The notes under the pieces: generated by a model
What the model was told of the DNA's origin: nothing
Seen by the model: only the letters and a program-made list of their open reading frames with translations
Databases searched by the model: none
Position numbers and translations under genes: made by a program
Shown here: one piece after another, positions 12,066-23,706 of the stretch
How positions within the stretch are numbered: position 1 is the first letter of the stretch
Layout: every line of letters starts with the position of its first letter
Assembly: GCA_027382625.1 (NCBI GenBank)
Contig: JAJKFJ010020688.1
Span: 124,001 to 188,000 of the forward strand
DNA from: Tetmemena sp. SeJ-2015
Lineage: Eukaryota > Ciliophora > Spirotrichea > Sporadotrichida > Oxytrichidae
Length of the DNA: 64,000 nt
Direction of reading: 5' to 3'

Positions 12066-13059
12066 AAGTATTTTCGTAATATATGTAATTGAGTATAAGC
12101 TTAAAACTAGTGTCGGATTATTTTTAGCTATCTCCCATTTAAATCCCTTGTGGACATCTTTTCTCTCCTTGGATATTTCAGTAGCTGGCTATCCAAAATA
12201 TATATATATTAGTATTAACTTCCTCAACTAGCTTCTTCGAGTCTTAAATCTTAAAAGCAATAATTTCTTAGAATCCTTGTTCCCTCACAAAATTTAAAGA
12301 CTCAAGGATATTATGAATAGACTTGCGTAACTTAAAAACTCATATTTAATTTCAAACAATCTCACATTTAAATACTTTGCGAAGAAGGACTTTATAATTA
12401 TTTTTCTCAAATAAATAAGTTGCAAAAGAAAATGAAATTTATCTGAATAAAATATCCAAACTTCATAAATTCTTGCTTCTATATATATCATTGGAACCAA
12501 AGAAGGGCAAATAAAAAGCTGAAAGTTAATGGCCAGAAAGTCTTATTTTATAAAATTAATTCTATTTTTATTAAGGCAAGGCTTTTGTTTGCCGTCCGGA
12601 TAATCGGCGCGGTGTCTTGCTAACTCTTAGCTCTTTAGCAGTTTGCTATAATAATGAATTAAAACATTAAAAGTTAATTTGTCTTATTCTATACCATTAA
12701 GTACTTATGTTTAAAGATAATGTGATCAATTGAGAGTATTTTCCAAATTCTGGAACTTCTTAGAAACTTAAAATTTATAAAAAGCCTTATCAATTTTGCA
12801 ATCTCTTCTCAAATTAAGTCTTAACCACAATTCTGCGTCCACTTTGAATTTAAGCATAGTATATATATTATTCTCAATATATCTAGTTCAGCTACTACGA
12901 AAGGAGTACAAATTGATGAGGTATAATTAGACTACAAGTAGCACAATTATTATTTTATTCCCTCACTTGCTAGTTATTGAATCCTAGCTTAGAGAGCGAG
13001 ATGCTTTGGAATGATTTGAAATCATAAATTTAAATTAGAAAAATACTCACTCGATACTA
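12066..13059 (+). other. Spacer with weak coding candidates
   Basis: Mostly AT-rich. A TGA-free + frame (about 12,734-12,979) contains the fragment QPQFCVHFEF, and another frame is open across the same stretch, so neither is secure. A GC-richer patch at 12,573-12,622 has GCAAG/CTTGC and GCCG/CGGC complementarity and could fold as a hairpin. Its function is not recognised. Confidence 0.25.
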
Positions 13060-14469
13060 ATGTCGTACAGAGAGCTTCGTAATTTTTGCGAGATCATGCG
13101 TTCCCTCGGCTATCACCGAAACATCTCCATTGAGAACTTCAGAGACCCCAATTTATTACTTCATTCAAGAAATGAAATGCCCGAATTAAATCACACCCAA
13201 TTTCGAGTTGGTGGCTGACATCTTGTATTGGTTCGCACACAGATACGATCCAAAGGCTGATATCTCAGACGACATCGAGGAGGAGAAGGACAGAGTGCTC
13301 TTTATTAGAAGCGTCTGTCAACTCTTCGCCTCCAAGGCTAGAATCACTCAGAATAATTTATGATACATAATCAGCTATAATTTGAAAGTCACTCTCAATC
13401 CAAAGCGTCTTTATGAGGCGCAAGGATATGCAGTGAAGGAGATGCTCAAAATCGCACAAATGATGTACAAAGCCATGCTCTATTTAAAATAGGATAAATA
13501 TATGTGATGCAATCAAGTCAACAGACCGAAGAGGATGAAAACGCTGGAGCCCTCATGGACTTCAACATGTCATCCAAGCTTCATAACCTGAAGGCTGCTA
13601 GAACTCTCGCCTCTGAAATCACAGAGTCAGGAGCTAAGCTCTTCGATCTCCTAGGATAGGAGAAGGAATTAAAGTATATGTGCCTATCTACAGTTTTAAA
13701 TGAGGAACTGAGAGAGTCTAGAGATAAGGCTCTTGAGTTCCTTGACTCCATCTCCAGGAACCTGGACACCAACACTGAGCAACAGTACATCGAGAAGTGC
13801 ATTAGAAACATCATCGACCAGCAAATCAATTCTGTAATGTTATATTCAGATTGCAGCCAGCAGACTCGTAAGATGAACGAGATGGAAGACACTGTGAAGC
13901 AGTTACGCTTGGATGAGGGTGAGTTGGACTCTAAGATTAAGCGTCGCCGACAAGAGCTTGAGCGCGCTGAGAAACGCATGAAGGGTATCGAAAACGTGAA
14001 GCCTGAATACTAGGAGGAGTACGAGCGATTGGAATCTGAGCTGGAGCGCTTCTATATGATCTACGTCGAGAAGTTTGCCAACATCGATTACCTAGAGTAC
14101 GAGTTGGATAAGTACAATCTTCAGGATCACATAGATCAAAAAGAGAAGGATAAGGTAATTCAAGCTATCCAGAGGGGCCACCACGAGGCAGAGAATGAGG
14201 AAATCTTTAACGATGACGATGAAGACGCTGGTGCAGGTCAAAAGAAGCAGAAGGACAAGTTGTTCAACGACATGAGAGAGACCAGAACCGGCTTTGGTCC
14301 CAAGGCTGCAGTTGGTGGTGGTAAGAACCTCAAGGCTGAGGGCGGTCTTCAACCTGACGACGATGACGATGAGGATGTTGGAGAAGATGATGACGAGGAA
14401 GAAGGTGACGATCAAGATGACGGCCAGGTAGATGATGATGAGGAGGAAGGCTCCGACCACGACTTCTGA
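13060..14469 (+). CDS. IFT38: Intraflagellar transport protein IFT38 / CLUAP1
   Basis: A component of the IFT-B complex that carries cargo along cilia. After removing three IESs the protein starts MSYRELRNF at ATG 13,060. It then shows the CLUAP1 signature [14 protein letters not shown], followed by [27 protein letters not shown], a long coiled coil (about 13,600-14,190) and an acidic D/E-rich tail ending SDHDF at TGA 14,467-14,469. Human CLUAP1 has the same order and a similar acidic end. TAG at 13,657 and 14,011, among others, must be Gln (coiled-coil context LLGQEKELK and EYQEEYERL). The codons are GC-richer than the surroundings. All four MDSs are in order and in one orientation, so the gene is not scrambled. 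Open frames on the opposite strand are shadows. Confidence 0.95.
13155..13195. other. IES 1 of IFT38, pointer CCCAATTT
   Basis: Flanked by CCCAATTT at 13,147-13,154 and 13,196-13,203. Excision yields R-D-P-N-F-E-L-V-A in frame. The interior is 41 bp. Confidence 0.95.
13350..13388. other. IES 2 of IFT38, pointer TCACTC
   Basis: Flanked by TCACTC at 13,344-13,349 and 13,389-13,394. Excision yields K-A-R-I-T-L-N-P-K-R in frame and removes an in-frame TGA. Confidence 0.95.
13479..13506. other. IES 3 of IFT38, pointer ATGC
   Basis: Flanked by ATGC at 13,475-13,478 and 13,507-13,510. Excision yields Y-K-A-M-Q-S-S-Q-Q in frame. The interior is 28 bp. Confidence 0.9.
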
Positions 14470-14712
14470 GCTGGCCTAGTTTAAGATGGTGAAAGCTGAT
14501 ATGTTTACACTTATAATGAGAGTACAGCGATGGGGAGTGTATCTCCCTCCCTCCTTCTCCTAAGTTTATGTATTTACTTTAAAGAACACACTCTATCTCA
14601 TGAACTTCATACTGATACAAAGATAGAGAGGAAGATTGATAATGAAGATGATAAGAAACTAATCGCATACTATTCATCGCTTACTTTACTTTAAGAGAGG
14701 CACTCATTGCCT

Positions 14713-15759
14713 TCATCCATTCATTCCATTTAGTTTCTGACTTTGTAGCTTCTGTTAGTAGATAAGACAAAAATTTTGTAATATGGAACCTTTTAATGTT
14801 ATAACAGATGTTTCCTCAACTGGAGGGTTGTATTCCTGGTCTACTTTAGAGCCTTTGTTGCTTCGTGGCTGTTTGAAGCTATCTCCACGTTCACTGTCTC
14901 TGTCTTCACTGCCGAGGGTGTCGACCTGATCGATGCCGCGCTTGATGGAGCGGAAGCGGAGCTCAGTGTCTTTCTCTTAGAGCAACTGGTAAATCTTCAT
15001 TTGACGTAGATGAGGGCCATGAAGGCGAAAGCCTGCTAGCACTCCTACCTTTATTAGCATGTCCTTCTCAAAGAGGAAGATGAACAGCAGACTATTTTTA
15101 CAAAGCAATTAATGCAGAGAGAGATTCTGGATGATGGTGAAGAAGTAGGTGACCACGGAGAATATGAAGTAGTGGTTGAGGTGTCTTCGCTCGTTCTTGG
15201 TCTTTGCCATCTTAAACTTATCCTAATGGAGGATGGCTTCTTTCACTAAAAATGAGCGTCAGAAATTAGCTTGAACTTCTAAACTCTACATCTATAGATC
15301 TTAAAAACGAATGGATTGATTTCTTCGTTTTCAATTCCATACAAGTTACGGTCGGCACTGGTCTGAGTGTGGCCTCTTACGGTGCCCGAGCGAGAAGTGG
15401 CTTGGCGTCTTGCCTTGGTTCTTCCTGGGCAGCATGAGAAGCTGAGGAATTAGAAACCGGTGTAGCACTTGCACCCGAACAGCAGAATTATAAGTCCATC
15501 CGTGATCACCTCGAATGAAATTTACTCTTTCTATTATAAGCAAATTATGATTTAACTTATCGAAGGCGATATATCCTTTTCTGTTTTTGTTCGTTCTGAG
15601 ATCATTAAGTGTGGAAGTGAAGAAGAATCCAATTAGAGCTAGAAGAGCTATGAAGTCAACTAGGATAAGCATTTGGATGCCAGTCTAAAGGGAGAATATC
15701 CAAAAACAGTTCCTCTTTGCCAGGCGGTCTTAAGTGAAAGAGCCTTATCTTTGAATCAT
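14713..15759 (-). CDS. Multi-pass membrane protein, family not recognised
   Basis: Starts at ATG 15,759 (MIQRQGSFTQDR) and ends at TGA 14,713-14,715. After IES removal the visible order is: hydrophobic segment ILVDFIALLALIGFFF; a second hydrophobic segment around VITDGLIILLFGC with Cys-rich FSCCPG; a basic polar loop; HLNHYFIFSVVTYFFTII; LLFIFLFEKDM; then a polar tail with KIYQLLQEKDTELRFR and many charged residues. This predicts about four transmembrane spans with a cytosolic C-terminus. One region near 15,015-15,060 may hold another IES (TGCTA repeats) or a frameshift, because a hydrophobic alternative frame (FAFMALIYVK) is also open there. Function unknown. Confidence 0.6.
15092..15114. 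other. IES, pointer TCTG (minus strand)
   Basis: CAGA on + at 15,088-15,091 and 15,115-15,118. Removal gives N-L-S-L-L-F-I-F-L-F, a continuous hydrophobic run. Confidence 0.75.
15241..15322. other. IES, pointer GAAG (minus strand)
   Basis: CTTC on + at 15,237-15,240 and 15,323-15,326. Removal joins G-I-E-N-E to A-I-L-H-Q-D-K in frame and bypasses a TGA. Confidence 0.7.
15516..15559. other. IES, pointer TTCGA (minus strand)
   Basis: TCGAA on + at 15,511-15,515 and 15,560-15,564. Removal gives Y-I-A-F-E-V-I-T-D-G in frame. Confidence 0.85.
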
Positions 15760-16050
15760 TTTAAAAGAGTCTTATTGATTTATTATAATTTACTCCCAAT
15801 AATAGAGCCCTATAATTACTCATTCGCATGAAGCTTAATACAAGCAGTCCTGGAAATTTCCTTTACTCATAAAGATATAAAACTTCAAAGTAAGTAATAT
15901 GTTACACACCATATATTTATTGAAAGATAAAGCCCTCATAGAAGTATTGCTCCTTGTTTATTCCACACAGTAAAGAGTAAAGGCATCTTAAAATTTGATT
16001 TTTAACTTTTAAACTACCTATTGCTTTAGCAAGAGATTATTAGCAGTTGT

Positions 16051-18207
16051 TCATTCATCAAGTCCAAAGCCTCTTATTTCATTATTGGCGATGTATTCTA
16101 GAGCCTCTTTCATGTGCTTGTAAGGTGGGATACCTTGGCAGATCAAGTCTGTTAAAGCAAGTGTGTGCTCTTGGCAGGTTGCCCATCGCTCCCTTGAAGT
16201 TTTGATAGCTGACTTTCTGGAGACAGAACTTGGACTTCTCGCCTCTGTTTGACTCCAGAGACCTAAAACCACCCAGAGGAACTCTGCTCGTACCTGTACA
16301 AAACTGAAGAATGTTTGCAGCTGCTTTTGATTGAAGGTGTCCATTACCGCCCAAAAATTAGCTACAGTGTGACTCCAAGAATTAAATCCTTTCAATTCAA
16401 TTAACAAGAAAATATTTATGATCACAGCATAATTCAGTGTTAGCCTTCCAGTCGCTGAGTTCTATTCGTGGGTTGCCACAAATAGCCGCTTCTAACTCAT
16501 CTGTGTTAAAAATGCTCACTTAGTTTCGAGGAATGACCTTGAAGAAACCCTCTGTCAGGCTGTCAATCTACTCTTGAGTGGATAAATACCCTATGTAGTG
16601 GCATTTCTTTCATAAAATGTGAACATCATACGATAATACATTCTTAGTGATGAAGTCTTGCTTATTTTAGTCGGTAACTCTGATATTTCGCCCGTTTGGC
16701 ATGAGCTCTATAGTATTGTCTCCATTGGGATCTGCCATATTAGATTGTAATTCAGTCGTGAAGTACTACTCAATGATGTCTTCGTATTTGCTTAGCTCGT
16801 TATCACGGAAGAATTTCAAGCTGTTGTATATCTATAAGCATCATTAGAATATATATCATAGTCTTCTTAGTGTGTAGATAAGAAAAGTGAAGAGATAAAA
16901 AGTTCAGTCTTACATTAAAATCCACACTTTTGAACTCATCCAGCTGCTTATAATCAGCTTCTTTAGTCTCTCCTACAAGTGCCTTGAAGATACTTTTATT
17001 GAGGCACACATTTATAGGTATGCGATCGAAAAGTGCTTTCCCAAGAATTTTTCCAAAGAAGCAAATGATAAAACTTGTTATAAATTAATGTATCTAAAGA
17101 AGTAGAACAAAGTCAGGTAATTATCTATATGGCGAGAGTCTTCATTCACTCTGTAGGAGAATTCAGACGTGTTCGCTGAGGTAAATAGTCCTAGGTTTGG
17201 GGAAAGTAGTTCCTGCATCAAAGTTGAGAAATACTCTCTAGAAAGCCCCCCAGCGTCCTTGGATAGCTCATTTACGAAGGTTATTTTTAGCTCCTACAGA
17301 ATATGATTAAGGATAGTTCTTATAAGGTTAGAAGATAGTTTACCTTTCGCAGGTCTTAAATTTTGAGGAACTAATCCATGGAATCCTAAATCAAGTTCTC
17401 TCTATTGATTTTGACTTCATTAAAGCCAGCTGTAAAATCGTGAGTGTTCTAATCTATCTTGTGATTGAACCAAATTAGCTTATCTCTGGTTCCCCTCTAT
17501 CTGATCTCAGTCTCTGTCATTAGTTGTATTCGCTGGACCTCGTCTGAAGTGAGAACTGGTCCGCTGTTCCTCACAGTCATAATCTTCGACTCTCCGAACT
17601 CGTCTCTTTGAACCAAAAAGTTCAAGCTTGTTCCCTTCTCGTTGAATTCATCTATAGTTTGATTTAAAATTCTTGTAAATTGGTTAGGAAAAATGCACAA
17701 TATCCTTGTTAAGTAAACCCTTAAATTGATAATTAGAAGCACTGGATAAGGATAGATTCTTCTCGGTCAGAAATTAAAAGTTGGAGAAGCTATCCAATTG
17801 AAAACGAGAGTAAATATCCTCTCGAATTCGTTGCTGTTGTATTACTCCACTTACTCTCTATCTTTTTGAGCTTTTATTTCTCCTTGCCTTTGCTTGGATC
17901 CTTCATGCACTCGTCAATATGACTATTCACCTAAAAGAAAATTGTGAACATCATTCTATCCAGAATATGAATCTCTTAAGTTATTGGTCGATTATTTATG
18001 CTCATAACTTTGATGGTCATAGAAGTTTTTTAGTCTCATATTTATTATTCCATTTTCATAAGAAGAGTGCGAGAAGACTCTATTGAACATAGTCTCCTAT
18101 TTACTTACATAGCCATGAGTATAAGTCTTTATAAAAAGTATGCCACAGATGGGACACTCAGAGTTCACTCCGATCGCTGCGTTATATCGCACATTCCTGT
18201 TTCCCAT
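16051..18207 (-). CDS. HECT-type E3 ubiquitin ligase with N-terminal zinc finger
   Basis: Transfers ubiquitin through a catalytic Cys thioester. ATG 18,207 starts MGNRNVRYN. A finger CPICG ... HIDEC is completed by splicing at 17,931-18,108 and resembles UBZ-type C2HC fingers. A middle region runs about 17,740-17,500. The HECT N-lobe shows DAGGLSREYF, GLFTSANTSEF and, after an IES, FGKILGKALFDR. Later come ELMPNGRNI, GFFKVIP, AAICGNP and DWKANTEL. The C-lobe shows TGTSRVPLGGF, then HTCFNRLDLP with the catalytic Cys (near 16,170), and ends GFGLDE at TGA 16,051-16,053. Two single-base shifts interrupt the C-lobe: near 16,300 (one base missing before TGTSR) and near 16,120 (one extra base after PRYPT). 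They compensate only partly in order. An upstream ATG at 18,440 (MSSAKKNLPK) could be the true start with a further interruption. Confidence 0.85.
17062..17095. other. IES in HECT domain, pointer CTTCTTT (minus strand)
   Basis: AAAGAAG on + at 17,055-17,061 and 17,096-17,102. Removal gives L-F-Y-F-F-G-K-I-L-G-K-A-L, the conserved HECT motif. Confidence 0.9.
17931..18108 (-). other. GT-AG intron inside the zinc finger
   Basis: Donor GTAAGTAAA, acceptor CTTTTAG on the minus strand. Splicing joins T-H-G-Y to V-N-S-H-I-D-E-C and completes the Cys/His pattern. Confidence 0.85.
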
Positions 18208-18448
18208 TTTATAATCAGCTCCTTATTATAATCTTACCCAATCTAATATTTTAAAAAGCATAATCTCAAAAAAGATAAATTCTAATACATCAAATCATCA
18301 AGAGTCTAAGAAATATCTATAATGAATTATATATCTGCTTTAAGCTAAACAGAATTTCACTTTTAAAATATAGAAAGCTGGCCTTTTACAAAAGCTTAGG
18401 AGTTCTTAGTCTTTGGCAGATTCTTTTTAGCTGAACTCATGTTAAAAT

Positions 18449-21400
18449 TCAAAGAAGAGTATAGAATATAAGTGTTAAAGCATTAAGAAATGAAATATTA
18501 TGAGAGTAGTTTGAACCTATCGTACTCACATTCACACCTTCAACCTTGCTCAGATTAGCTAGGAACTGACTATTTTTACTACTGCTTCTGTAATGGCTGC
18601 TTCCTTACCCATTTATAATGCGAAGTATTAAGAGCTTTGGCACCTTCAATTTTAATGAAAGCGACAATAAAATTATTTGTATCTTCATTCATAGCGAGCT
18701 ACGAACTAGCAAGGGGCGATCTATCTCTCTTACCTTGAGTAGTAGCATCCTAATGAAGAGATTATAAAGCGCTCTCCTCATGAGATTAGGGAAGCTAGCT
18801 CCTGGTTTATTGTTGCCTCTTTCGATTCAGATCGATGTTTAGTGTCGACACCTAGTCTAGGCTGCAAAGATCGTTATCTCTAAATAAAATCATAAATTAT
18901 TTTAATCTCTCGAATCCTCACGTATAGTGTTGATGTCTTTGTTGATCTTTTGGTTTGAGGAGAGATGACTTGCTATAAAGTTAAAATGATTATCTCATAT
19001 ATAATAAACAACTTCCTAGATCTATATAATCGCTAGATTGCGCATTCTTGAAGATCTTTTTCTTCTTATTTTCTTAATAAAAAATTGAACAACACTAAAA
19101 TAGATAAAGATTCTACCATTTGATTAGCTGCTTACTCTCTCACATCCTTCTGCTGATACAAATCTTGAGATTATAATCTAGATTTTGAAACCCTCATACT
19201 TTTGGCATCCTAAACTTCGTAATTCAAATCAAGTTTCTTTCTCAGTCCTTTGATCTTCTTGTTTTTGCTGCTTTTATCAGAGGAGTCATCAAATGCAGGT
19301 GAGTTCAACTACTAGTCTATAAATCTACTATTGGTCAAAGTATTCACTTGATTCCCTTGTTTTGAAAGTAGGAGTGCTGAATCTAGGCTTTTATCTAACT
19401 GGGGTCTAAGTGAGCGCTTTTTAATAAGTTAGCTTCCACTGCTTGTTGAGGGCTAAGAGCGTTCTCTTTCAGATTAGTAGTTTGAGTTATGAAACATTAA
19501 GATCATATTTATGCAAAGTTAAGTTTTAATTATCTGCTCCTCTGCTATGGTTAAATTCATTTAACTGATAAGAAGCATTCCTCTGACTTTAATTTTTCCT
19601 TTACTATCCCATCCCACTTTTAGAAGTGTCAGTGATTCTAAACTGACTACTCTAACCACTTCTCATATTCTCTCTTTACTCTTGGCTATCACTGGCTTCG
19701 TTGTTATTCACAAGCACAGACTGAGAAGTGAGCTCTCTGCTCTGCTTTATAAGCTACAGATTTCTTATAGTTCGAGCAGTAGTAGTACTTGACTGTTAAG
19801 ATCTCAAGGCTTGAGAGTTAGCTGCAGATAACACTTGAGTAGGACTATTCAAGTTCGCTCTAATATAAGTATCTTGCTCGAATTCTTCGTTCTCGTAGCT
19901 GTCCTCATCCTTGTAAGAGTGATGCATCTTTGTTTAAAGCTACAGCTACTTATGATTATCGCCGATGTAGCCCTCAGAGGGTTGACTATCCTTAGATTAA
20001 ATTTGAAGAATCCTAGAATCTAAGTTTATAATAGTAATGAGAACAAATATGTGACTCTGATGATAGTTTTGTGGAGGTAGTTGCACTGATCTATTAACTG
20101 CTTCACGCTTTTGAGGTGATTTAGCTTTGAAACTTTACTATGAAGCTAAGATGCTGCTGTAATTTTAAGGTTTGAGTTTTATTTCCTGAGAGCTGATCTC
20201 CTTATCTTCAAATCTTTGATCAGAAGCAGGGCGAGAAGATTTCTTCTACTTAGACATACCTATTATAACCTGCGAAGTATCAAATTATTCTTCTTTCTTC
20301 TTTCTATACTAGGACATATTATTCTATAGCTCAAGATTCTCTATCCTCTTAAGTATATCATTACATTATAAATTGCTACTTTATAATTTTCACTGTAGTA
20401 GGTGTCGATTCTCTTTTCTTAATAAGAAGATATGACTCAAAATAGTCTTCTTTACTTCCTTAATCGGATCTAATTCACTGTCCTCTGCATCAGAGTCCTA
20501 TGGGGATTATCTTTTTGGCATCCTCACTTTGAAATCTACTTCCCTGGCATGCCTCACAACTTTGGATATTTCCTAATCGAAGTCTATCACTCTGGGTAGG
20601 TACTACTGGTACTCTATCTCATAGCCCCTTTCTTGAGTGAGAAGGTAGAGTCTGTCTCTCAGATCCTCATTTTCATTGGTGAGTTGGAAGTTTTAAAGGG
20701 AAGTTTGCTCGCTCTATTGAGAAAGGCTCAATACCTCCTCTCTTAACTGGAGATTGGCTTACAGCACCTCCTTTATCATATTTATGCTAAAGATACCAAA
20801 AAGAGAATTAGTCAAAACAAAAAGTGGATATATTTCAATAAAGATGAGTCTATCTGTGGCATTCTAGCCAAGTAAGAGTTTAGAATTGAGATTAGAGGCG
20901 GGTTGAAGTGGTTGTGAACTTATAGCCCCAAAGGCAGAGTTTAGATTCTTTAGAGCGTCTTGTTTTTACTTTATAAAAGACTACATGTCAGTGTTGAGTT
21001 ATTGCTACTTGTCTGATACTTCAAAGCTTTGCTTCTCTTACATCTATTGCATTTGAGGTATTCCTCAAATAATTCGGTAAATTATCAACTAAAATCTTGT
21101 AGAAATTTAGGCTGGTTCATTGGTAATTTAAAAACTCCTTTATAAAAATATATAGATGAGACAATTAATATCAAAGATAAAGAATAAATGCTTCTATTTT
21201 GAATTACAATTTGTTTCTCTTATTTTTATTTAGTAAAATTAATTTGACAAACTTCAGATTCTCCTTTTTAAAAATTAAATACTTGCTTAGAGGAGAGTGA
21301 TTTGATATTCTAGTTCTCACTCTCAGGCTTGATTGAATTTACGCCTGACTTATTATTAATACTAGGAAGCACTGTCGGTTACTGGTGTCTAGCAGTAGTC

Positions 21401-23534
21401 GGTTGGATTTCTTAGGGATCCTACTAATTTAAAATTTACACAAAAAAAATGGAATAGATCGTTTGAAGAGATAGGACTCTGAGACCTCAATTAAAATCCA
21501 TTCTTATTTGGACTCTGAATTCCTTCATCATGCTATTTGTTATTGATGATTGCAATCAGATTCGAGTTGTAGTTATTGTTGATGGTCACTTTGCCATCTA
21601 AAAGAAAATGAAATCATTTAAAAAAATAAGCACTAAATCTCCAGTTGTAATATTCTGGGTAATTTCTTCTTTTCCCCTAAACTGCCTCTCTTCAGTTGTA
21701 AATTTCATTGTTACCACCTCATCCACTGATCAAACTCTACTGCTTCTTCCCGATAACACTAGTTGGACCCAACTAGCTTCCAAAGTTAAAGCCACTGGTC
21801 ATCGTTTGGTTTTACATAGTAAGGAACTTTATTTGATCGTTGGCCATCTTAAGCTCCCTTTGAAGTCTCTCAATTACTCTCTTCTGCTCTTAAATCAGTT
21901 TCAAACGTGGATCTTGATTAAGTACGGGTACGTTACTTATATTCTAAGCTCTGCTTGCATAGTTTAAAGTGGAAATGTTTTCCTCTAGATAATCGTCCAA
22001 AGGGGTGAGGCAAGCTAGCATAAGAGTGTAAGAGTTGCCTCCCAGTGAATTTCTAAGTAAGGTGGTGAGTTTAGATTCGCGGTAAGGAACATATGCGAAG
22101 TTATTAGAGTTTAGTCCAATTGCACCTGTACCATTCATTCGAGAAGCTTACTAAATGCTTTGAATAAACTTTAAAGTGTATTCATAATATTCTTTAATGC
22201 TGCTGTTTTCAGTTAGGGCGGTTATGACTTGTCTGAGAGTGAACAAACTCTTGTTTATTTCAATGCTTTCCTTAGTCATCTAGTTATCCTTTCCCATACC
22301 TTCAACTGTGCTTTGTCTTTCACTGCCTGCTAAATCCACTAGCTAGAGTTTGCTGACTATTTAATTGCTGTCTGGATTTCTTGTATCGACCTGGGACACA
22401 GTCAGAGTAAGGATGCAGTGGGAACGACTGCTGGAGTTGTTAATGCGATGAGAAGCCATCAGTTTATTTTTCAAACCCTGCCAAAAGTAATTTAGAGCGT
22501 CTTACTCTGTTGTGCAGTCAAATGCAAACAGATTATAGTTAAGAGAATATACTCTAATAACTAAGATTCTCTACAGTCACATCCTCTTAAGAGCCGTTCC
22601 ATTTGATTTTAAGCCCTGGAAGTTTATCTAGTTACTTATTCTAATGAGTTTTGTAGATATCAGTATTCAGCAGATCGTAAATCCTCTCATTATAAAGTTG
22701 CATGTAGGAACAAGTGACACTAATCTTGTTGTTTTATTCTAAATTAGCATTGTTAAGGAGGTGGATATTTATATACTGAGAGAGGGGTCTTGAGATGATG
22801 AAATCTACTGCAACTCATGCTTCTTGCTGCTTATTTGTCTAAATAATTCCAATTAATTTCTTCGCAAAATATGAAGCCATAATAATACTTTTAATAATTC
22901 CCTTATTGCTCTGGGAATAAAACCCCTTCTTCGCTGTTTGCACTTTTGATTTCCTGGGTTATGACAGGCACTAGTTTATGAGGTTTCTGGGGATTCAAAG
23001 GCGCATACTGGTACCCCTCCATACTGAAATGTTTTGCCACTGCCTGTCTAGCCATACACGAACAGCGTCGCGTTAAATCCCTATCAAAATAAATATAACT
23101 CCCTTAAGATAAAGGTCAAAGGAAAGGCATATAGTTGGGAAATTATGGCTTTACTTACTGAAATAACTTGAGAGATCATATTGCCAATCTGAGTCTTATT
23201 GAAGATATCTTCTTGAGTTGAGGATTCGTCAAATACTTAGTCGAATCTGAATAACTTCTACCCGCCTTGCTTTTCATTTTATACTCTACAGAGAGAATAA
23301 ATCAAATGCTTTATCTCATATTGAAATAGAAATAAAAAACCTGTATTAAGTTATGACTTACCTAATTTAACCGATTTCGGTTACAGCTTTTACTTTGGAG
23401 GACTATGAGCTTCTTTATTTTTCATCTTGGAGGAGAGGCCTTATCCTCACAGCCACTTTTATGTTTGAATTTTAATTACTCTGCGCAAACTAATTCATAG
23501 CTGAGCTAGTGCCAAATGCTGAAGGCGTAATCAT
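18449..23534 (-). CDS. Kinesin motor protein with long coiled-coil, Gln-rich tail
   Basis: A microtubule motor. ATG 23,534 starts [11 protein letters not shown]. The motor runs [29 protein letters not shown]-loop GQTGSGKTF (about 23,060); [12 protein letters not shown]; switch I SSRSH; switch [11 protein letters not shown] (about 22,320); then [10 protein letters not shown] and the neck LNYASRAQNISNVPV. The neck and coiled coil contain [13 protein letters not shown] and, near 20,770-20,520, [11 protein letters not shown] and [12 protein letters not shown]. The tail down to about 18,450 is polar and rich in Q/S/K, consistent with TAG/TAA as Gln. Just after the P-loop one extra T in TTTC shifts the frame before SMEGYQYAP. 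The motor is N-terminal; the subfamily is not assigned (kinesin-2 or -3-like neck). The tail end is least certain. The HECT gene's possible upstream ATG lies 9 bp beyond the stop. Confidence 0.85.
23081..23158 (-). other. GT-AG intron in kinesin motor
   Basis: Donor GTAAGTAAAG, acceptor TTGATAG. Splicing gives [14 protein letters not shown], the sequence expected before the P-loop. Confidence 0.9.
23286..23361 (-). other. GT-AG intron in kinesin
   Basis: Donor GTAAGTCAT, acceptor CTGTAG on the minus strand. Splicing completes an Arg codon (AG|A) and continues V-Q-N-E-K-Q in frame to FRFDQVF. Confidence 0.8.
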
Positions 23535-23706
23535 TTATAAATTAATTTTCAGCCTATTTATTTCTCTATTAAAAATATCTGCTATATCTCTACAGCTAGA
23601 GAAAAATGTAATGAATCTAAATTTTCCATTTAAAGATGATTTATGAAATTATGATTACAAATCAGTTTCCAATATTCGATGGATTCATTAAATGAGTTTT
23701 CCCCCC

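Noticed and set aside
13581..14460. Long minus-strand open frames opposite IFT38
   Set aside because: They are shadows of a strongly conserved plus-strand gene and lack recognisable motifs.
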